A DNA stretch of 35,492 bases from Armatimonadota bacterium (GTDB lineage: Bacteria; Armatimonadota; Chthonomonadetes; Chthonomonadales; CAJBBX01). The DNA lies in assembly GCA_026392115.1 (NCBI GenBank), contig JAPLCQ010000108.1:1-35492 (forward strand), given 5' to 3'. This document shows, in pieces, positions 31,639 to 35,492 of this stretch (position 1 is the stretch's first letter; each line of letters begins with the position of its first letter). A model generated the notes under the pieces. That model ran no database searches and had not been told where the DNA came from. It saw nothing but the letters and a program-made list of their open reading frames with translations. The position numbers and the translations under genes were made by a program.

Positions 31639-32649
31639 CTATAGATAGCGATTGTGGCTTGACCACTCGGCCACAGGCGGGATCAGCCCGGCGGCGATCA
31701 CTTCGTCGCGAAGGGCGCAGATATGCCGGTAGCTCTCGTCCAGTTCGGCGCGGTCCTCGTCATCCATCGCAGGCACAGAGCCGTGCAGGCCGGTAGGCGT
31801 GAACTCGGCGTCGCCGGCCATCATGACCCCGGCGAAGGGGCCTTCGCCGAAGAAGACGCCGCAAGGCCATGGGTAGCCGCCCTCCTGAATGCGGGCGCGG
31901 AGCATCTCCACAGACTGGTGTGCAGGCGACTGGAATGACGAGCGGCCGCGGAGCTTGATGATCGCCGCCCCGCCCTGCCGGACGGCATCCTTCACGGCCT
32001 TCCACTGTTCGGCGCTCAGGGAGCGGCCATTGGCGGCGCGCCCGGCCAGAACATCGACCAGCGGCACGCCGTCGATCCGAATACCACGCTTCATCACGGC
32101 CATCTTCTCGCCGTGACCGCCGTAGGTGGCGCAACCGGTGACGGCGTCCTGCGGGAGGCCGAAGTGGGCAGCCAGAGCCGACTGCAGCCGGGTGCTGTCC
32201 AGGGCGGCCAGCGTGGTCACGTAGCCGGGCCGCAGTCCGGAGTGGACGAGCACGGCCAGACCGGTGATGTCGGCCGGGTTGAAGATGACGACCACCAGTT
32301 CCGCCTCTGGTGCATGGGTTCGGATCGCTACTCCGAGATCGCGTGCAATCTCGCAGTTGCCCTTGAGAAGGTCCTCACGGGTCATGCCATCCTTGCGCGG
32401 CGCGCCGCCGGACGTGATGATGTAGGTAGCGTCGGTCAGGGCCTCGGCCAGGTCGGTGGTCCAGGTGACGCGTGCGCCTGGATAGCCGCAGTGGTAGATC
32501 TCCTGCGCGGCGCCCTGAAGCGCGGTGGCAAAGGGATCGTACATGGCGATGCGGCTCGCCGTGCCGGTGGAGAGCAGGTCTTGCACGATGTTGGAGCCGA
32601 TGGCCCCGGCCGCGCCCAGTACCGCCACTTTTCGATCTGTCAGGTACAT
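31639..32649 (-). CDS. mdh: Malate dehydrogenase (NAD-dependent, LDH/MDH family)
   Basis: 336 residues, somewhat longer than typical MDH (about 310-330). The NAD site is GAAGAIG (12-18), with Asp38 for the ribose. Substrate residues: Arg85 in GGAPRKDGM, Arg91 in TREDL and Arg154 in DSTRLQSAL. The catalytic His179 is in TYGGHGEKM and the adenine strand ends VVIFNPADI. Arg85 in APRK is characteristic of malate rather than lactate binding. The C-terminal part is rich in Trp/Cys/Gly ([10 protein letters not shown]) and ends with a helix. Two ATGs are adjacent (32652 and 32649); AGGAG favours 32649. It follows sucD on the same strand, a citric-acid-cycle pair. Confidence 0.9.
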   Translation of the reverse strand: MYLTDRKVAVLGAAGAIGSNIVQDLLSTGTASRIAMYDPFATALQGAAQEIYHCGYPGARVTWTTDLAEALTDATYIITSGGAPRKDGMTREDLLKGNCEIARDLGVAIRTHAPEAELVVVIFNPADITGLAVLVHSGLRPGYVTTLAALDSTRLQSALAAHFGLPQDAVTGCATYGGHGEKMAVMKRGIRIDGVPLVDVLAGRAANGRSLSAEQWKAVKDAVRQGGAAIIKLRGRSSFQSPAHQSVEMLRARIQEGGYPWPCGVFFGEGPFAGVMMAGDAEFTPTGLHGSVPAMDDEDRAELDESYRHICALRDEVIAAGLIPPVAEWSSHNRYL

Positions 32650-32678
32650 CATGTCTCCTCGAGTTGGGTGGCGCGCGG

Positions 32679-33554
32679 CTACGCCCGCCGAAGGGCCTCT
32701 GCCACGAGGCCCGGGATCTCCTGCGGGGTCGCGGCCACGGGTACGCCGGCGGCCTCGAACGCCGCGACCTTGGCTTGCGCGGTGCCGGTCTTGCACGAGA
32801 TGATGGCTCCGGCGTGGCCCATGCGCTTGCCCGGGGGCGCCGTGCGGCCGCCGATGAAGGCCACGACGGGCTTGCTGAACTGACCCACCATAGCGGCGGC
32901 GGTCTCTTCGTCCGAGCCGCCGATCTCGCCGACAAGCACGACCACCTCGGTTTGCGGGTCGGCCTCGTACAGCGGGAGCAGGTCCGCGAACGTGGTGCCG
33001 ATCATGGGGTCGCCGCCGATGCCGACGCAGGTGCTCTGCCCGATGCCTGCCCGAGTCAGGTGGTCCACGATCTCGTACGTGAGTGTCCCGGAGCGCGAGA
33101 CCATGCCGACCGGTCCCTCGGCGAAGATGTCGCCGGGCATGATGCCGATCTTGCAGGCTCCGGGGGTGATCAGGCCGGGGCAGTTGGGTCCTATCAGGTA
33201 CGTGCCGCCGGCGCGGCACTGGCGGATCACGGCGGGCATATCGCGGGCCGGGATGCCTTCGGTGATGGCCACCACGACCTCGATGCCGGATGCCTGGGCC
33301 TCCAGAGCCGCGTCTGCCGCCAACGGCGCCGGAACGAAGATAACGGAGGCGTTGGCGCCGGTGGCGGCGACCGCCTGGGCCACGCTGTCGAAGATGGGCA
33401 CGCCGTCGGCTGTGGCCTGACCACCGCGCCCGGGGACGACGCCGGCGACCACCTGTGTGCCGTACGCCACCATCTGGCCGGTATGGAACGAGCCCTCTCT
33501 GCCGGTGATGCCCTGCACAAGCAGACGGGTACTGCGATTCACTAAGATGCTCAT
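32679..33554 (-). CDS. sucD: Succinyl-CoA synthetase alpha subunit
   Basis: 291 residues, usual length. The N-terminal CoA-binding part has [24 protein letters not shown] and VVPGRGG. The ligase part has [41 protein letters not shown] and the phosphorylated His247 in [13 protein letters not shown]. The ATG has GGAGG 4 bases upstream. The partner beta subunit (sucC), which normally lies directly upstream of sucD, is absent: the upstream genes are two small membrane proteins and his genes. mdh follows, starting 29 bases after the stop. The enzyme makes GTP or ATP from succinyl-CoA in the citric acid cycle. Confidence 0.97.
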   Translation of the reverse strand: MSILVNRSTRLLVQGITGREGSFHTGQMVAYGTQVVAGVVPGRGGQATADGVPIFDSVAQAVAATGANASVIFVPAPLAADAALEAQASGIEVVVAITEGIPARDMPAVIRQCRAGGTYLIGPNCPGLITPGACKIGIMPGDIFAEGPVGMVSRSGTLTYEIVDHLTRAGIGQSTCVGIGGDPMIGTTFADLLPLYEADPQTEVVVLVGEIGGSDEETAAAMVGQFSKPVVAFIGGRTAPPGKRMGHAGAIISCKTGTAQAKVAAFEAAGVPVAATPQEIPGLVAEALRRA

Positions 33555-33620
33555 GGCCCCTCCAGATGGCGTCTACACTACCCCGTGAATACGGCCTTGA
33601 GCCCTATGGCAACTCCCGAG

Positions 33621-33938
33621 CTACGCCTGTCGGTTGATGTTGACGGCTTCGGGCGTTGCTTTGTCCGCCCTGCTGACGCGCTGTTCGAGGGTGGACATCC
33701 GCTCCTCCATGCGTTGCAGCGCCGTATCGAAGCTCACATCGAAGCGGGTGCTCGTATCGCGCAGTTCGGCCATCTCGCGGCGGAGCGCCTCGACGGCCTC
33801 GGAGGCGCTGCCTCCCTGCATCCTGTGCTGGAGCTTTAGCTCAAGGACAGCGCGCATGTGGCTGGTGAGGATGGCCACGATGGGAACGGCCATGATAGTG
33901 GCCATGACGGCGAGCGCGAAGACCATCCCGTATGGCAT
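33621..33938 (-). CDS. Small membrane/coiled-coil protein (paralog B)
   Basis: 105 residues. One N-terminal hydrophobic helix (about 5-25) is followed by a basic patch and, from residue 47, a strongly helical heptad-like stretch with the core EALRREMAELRDTSTRFDVSFDTALQRMEERMSTLEQ. The neighbour upstream is a paralog with the same core. The overall shape resembles PspB, an inner-membrane phage-shock protein with a C-terminal coiled coil, but the sequence is distinct and I do not assign it to that family. It lies 3 bases after its paralog and 66 bases before sucD. The start is ATG with a GAGG about 9 bases upstream. Function is unknown. Confidence 0.72.
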   Translation of the reverse strand: MPYGMVFALAVMATIMAVPIVAILTSHMRAVLELKLQHRMQGGSASEAVEALRREMAELRDTSTRFDVSFDTALQRMEERMSTLEQRVSRADKATPEAVNINRQA

Positions 33939-33941
33939 GGC

Positions 33942-34241
33942 TCAGGACCTCTGTGACAGCGGCTGGTCGTCGGCCGAGGTGGACTTCTGCTCCAGATGCG
34001 TCACACGCTGCTCGATGCGCTGCAAGGCGGTGTCGAAACTGAGATCGAAATTGGTTGTGGTGTCGCGCAGTTCGGCGATCTGGCGACGCAGGGCCTCAAT
34101 CTCCGATGTGCTTGCGGATGCCTGGTTTGTCGGTCTGTTGGCCTGGATCTCGGCCAGCTTGCGCTGGTGGCTCGTGATGATGGCCACCATGGGTATGCCG
34201 AACGTCATCATTACGGCCACTAGGCCGACGAGATCAGGCAT
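33942..34241 (-). CDS. Small membrane/coiled-coil protein (paralog A)
   Basis: 99 residues with one N-terminal hydrophobic helix (about 4-23), a hinge rich in Asn/Ser/Thr and a coiled coil: EALRRQIAELRDTTTNFDLSFDTALQRIEQRVTHLEQ. It shares the core EALRR-x2-AELRDT-x-T-x-FD-x-SFDTALQR-x-E-x-R with the next gene, so the pair arose by tandem duplication. The ATG at 34241 overlaps the hisA stop as ATGCCTGA and has a strong AGGAGG 6 bases upstream inside hisA. Translation is thus tied to histidine biosynthesis, but a role in that pathway is not implied by its sequence. Function is unknown; PspB-like membrane scaffolding is a guess. Confidence 0.78.
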   Translation of the reverse strand: MPDLVGLVAVMMTFGIPMVAIITSHQRKLAEIQANRPTNQASASTSEIEALRRQIAELRDTTTNFDLSFDTALQRIEQRVTHLEQKSTSADDQPLSQRS

Positions 34242-35001
34242 TCGAGACCTCCTGAGGTGACCCTTGCGGCGGGCCGGCGGCAGCGACAAGGCCGGCGTAG
34301 TCGGTCGCCCCGTCGTAGAGAGCCTTACCCACGATCGCACCCTCCAGGTTAGGCAGCGCCTGCGCGGCGAGGGCCGAGATGTGGGACGCCGAGGCGACGC
34401 CGCCCGAGGCGATGACCGGGGCGTCCACCGCCGCGCAGAACGCGCGAAGCGCTGCGGTGTTGGGGCCGGTGAGCATGCCGTCCTGGGCGATGTCGGTGTA
34501 GATGAAGCGCTGCGCACCCATGGCCCGCATACGGCGAGCCAGGTCCTCGGCCGTCAGGTCGAGCACCTGCGTCCATCCCTTGACGGCCACACGCCCGTCG
34601 CGGGCATCGATGCCGATGACAACGCGCCCGGCTAACTCGGACAGCATGGAAGCTGCCGCATCACTGTCGCAGGCGGCGGCGGTGCCGAGCACCACCCTCG
34701 AGGCCCCGGCTTCCAGCGCCCTGCGTGCCGACATGGCGTTCCGGATGCCCCCGCCCCATTCGATGGCGGCGTCGGTGGCGCCCACGATGGCCTCCAGCGC
34801 CCTCAGGCTCGATTCCTGCGGCTTCCCAAGCCGAGCGCCGTCCAGATCGACGACGTGGATCAGCTCGGCTCCCAGATCGCGCCAGTGCCGTGCCGCGTCG
34901 GCGGGCGTACAGGAGTACGAAACCTGGCGGGCGTAGTCGCCTTGGATCAGGCGGACCACGGCGCCGTCGCGTAGATCGATGGCAGGGATGATCTGGATCA
35001 T
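34234..35001 (-). CDS. hisA: ProFAR isomerase HisA
   Basis: 255 residues, TIM-barrel enzyme of histidine biosynthesis that isomerises the ProFAR aminoaldose to the ketose PRFAR. The start MIQIIPAIDLRDG is typical, with the catalytic acid Asp9 (AIDLRDG) and catalytic Asp132 in GIDARDGRVAVKGW. Phosphate-binding glycine motifs are seen in EWGGGIRN and in ASGGVAS. The ATG at 35001 is 11 bases after the hisH stop; a longer frame upstream overlaps hisH and is rejected. The next gene starts within its stop codon. Confidence 0.97.
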   Translation of the reverse strand: MIQIIPAIDLRDGAVVRLIQGDYARQVSYSCTPADAARHWRDLGAELIHVVDLDGARLGKPQESSLRALEAIVGATDAAIEWGGGIRNAMSARRALEAGASRVVLGTAAACDSDAAASMLSELAGRVVIGIDARDGRVAVKGWTQVLDLTAEDLARRMRAMGAQRFIYTDIAQDGMLTGPNTAALRAFCAAVDAPVIASGGVASASHISALAAQALPNLEGAIVGKALYDGATDYAGLVAAAGPPQGSPQEVSNA

Positions 35002-35012
35002 GTCGTTTGTCT

Positions 35013-35492
35013 CTACGCGCTGAGCGCCGCGAAGTTTCGGAGCACGGCCAGCCCGGCTGAGCCGCTCTTCTCCGGATGGAACTGCGTGGCGTGGACGTTG
35101 CCGACCTCCACCGCGCAGCAGAACTCGCCGCCGTAGTCGGCGGTAGCGCTCACAACCGAGGCAGACCCCGGCGACGGGTAGTAGGAATGGACGAAGTAGA
35201 ACCGCGTGTCCTGGGGGATGCCCTCGAAAAGGGCTGCACCGGGTCGGCAACGCACCGAGTTCCAGCCGATCTGCGGGATCTTGAGGCCTGCGCCAACCTC
35301 GTCGCCGAAGCGAATAACGCGGCCATCGATCACGCCCAGTCCCTGCCGGTTGCCCATCTCCACGCTCTCGGCGAAGAGCATCTGCAGGCCCACGCAGATA
35401 CCCAGGAACGGACGGCCCGAGGCGATGAAGTCCAATACGGGCCCGCGCATGTTGGCGCTCTCCAAGCCGGACATGCAGTGCCCGAACGCGCC
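35013..35492 (-). CDS. hisH: Imidazole glycerol phosphate synthase glutamine amidotransferase HisH, 5' end outside window
   Basis: At least 159 residues; the start is beyond the right edge. It supplies ammonia to HisF by cleaving glutamine. The visible part begins GAFGHCMSGL, matching the family pattern around the oxyanion loop, then shows the nucleophile Cys in FLGICVGLQMLF, KIPQIGWNSV, YFVHSYY and the catalytic His/Glu in HATQFHPEKSG. An internal ATG at 35474 is not the true start because family sequence continues upstream of it. hisA follows 11 bases later. hisF is not in the window. Confidence 0.96.
   Translation of the reverse strand, partial: GAFGHCMSGLESANMRGPVLDFIASGRPFLGICVGLQMLFAESVEMGNRQGLGVIDGRVIRFGDEVGAGLKIPQIGWNSVRCRPGAALFEGIPQDTRFYFVHSYYPSPGSASVVSATADYGGEFCCAVEVGNVHATQFHPEKSGSAGLAVLRNFAALSA

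Noticed and set aside
31639-33219. A 526-residue frame extending malate dehydrogenase upstream through sucD
   Set aside because: The extension is sucD in another frame and low-complexity Arg/His-rich; the MDH N-terminus with its NAD motif begins at 32649.
1-35492. Mobile elements, CRISPR arrays, toxin-antitoxin or phage-defence genes
   Set aside because: No transposase, integrase, direct-repeat array, nuclease-defence or toxin-antitoxin gene was recognised; the genes are mostly core metabolic and information-processing functions.

Overview
This is a gene-dense, GC-rich bacterial chromosome segment of about 35 kb with roughly 35 protein genes, one tRNA and almost no non-coding sequence. Most genes belong to core metabolism or information processing. 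I see no insertion sequence, integrase, phage gene, CRISPR array or rRNA. The mix includes a GlmL/MutL-type ASKHA ATPase beside a pseudopilin-like single-pass protein, a split glycine decarboxylase (gcvPA/gcvPB), a LipM-type transferase, a bifunctional-nuclease (DUF151) protein and a DUF2993 protein. This suggests a little-studied Gram-negative-like or Terrabacteria-related lineage. Armatimonadota is my best guess, with low confidence; no rRNA is present to settle it.

Layout. Positions 1-6508 (minus strand) read as one run: pcrA/uvrD helicase, mnmE, glmL-like ATPase, a pseudopilin-like membrane protein and a barrel-sandwich-like protein cut by the window edge. The pcrA promoter is visible. 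A tRNA-Ala(GGC) with its own sigma-70 promoter lies at 6696-6768 (plus). After it come an unrecognised C-terminally anchored protein and three tandem PilT-family genes (7485-10625); the first PilT has lost its Walker A segment. A methylthioinosine/purine nucleoside phosphorylase runs back on the minus strand (10627-11424).

From 11451 to 24585 (plus) is a continuous, tightly packed array: a YfhO-like membrane protein, a truncated CBS-domain protein, the branched-chain-type amino-acid ABC transporter livKHMGF, a DUF2993 protein, then gcvT-gcvH-gcvPA-gcvPB and a LipM-like octanoyl/lipoyl transferase. Uptake of amino acids, glycine cleavage and lipoylation of GcvH could thus be made together. A response regulator with its own near-consensus promoter (24582-24610) and a small membrane protein follow.

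From 29705 down to 25496 (minus) lies a four-gene unit, guaA-hpt-rho-DUF151 nuclease, driven by an exact-consensus sigma-70 promoter. It combines GMP synthesis and purine salvage with the transcription terminator Rho. The hpt gene appears to start at an AUC codon. Divergent from it is a degenerate Gfo/Idh/MocA-like protein (29785-30852). Its 3' end overlaps a convergent inositol-monophosphatase-family gene. That gene ends a minus-strand run: hisH (partial)-hisA-two paralogous small membrane/coiled-coil proteins-sucD-mdh-IMPase.

The points most worth a second look are the P-loop-less PilT paralog in a PilT triplet, the AUC-start hpt, the CBS/livK junction with half a CBS domain missing, an extra two-helix insertion in LivH, the Asp-to-Asn specificity change in the MTAP-family enzyme, and the GlmL neighbourhood.
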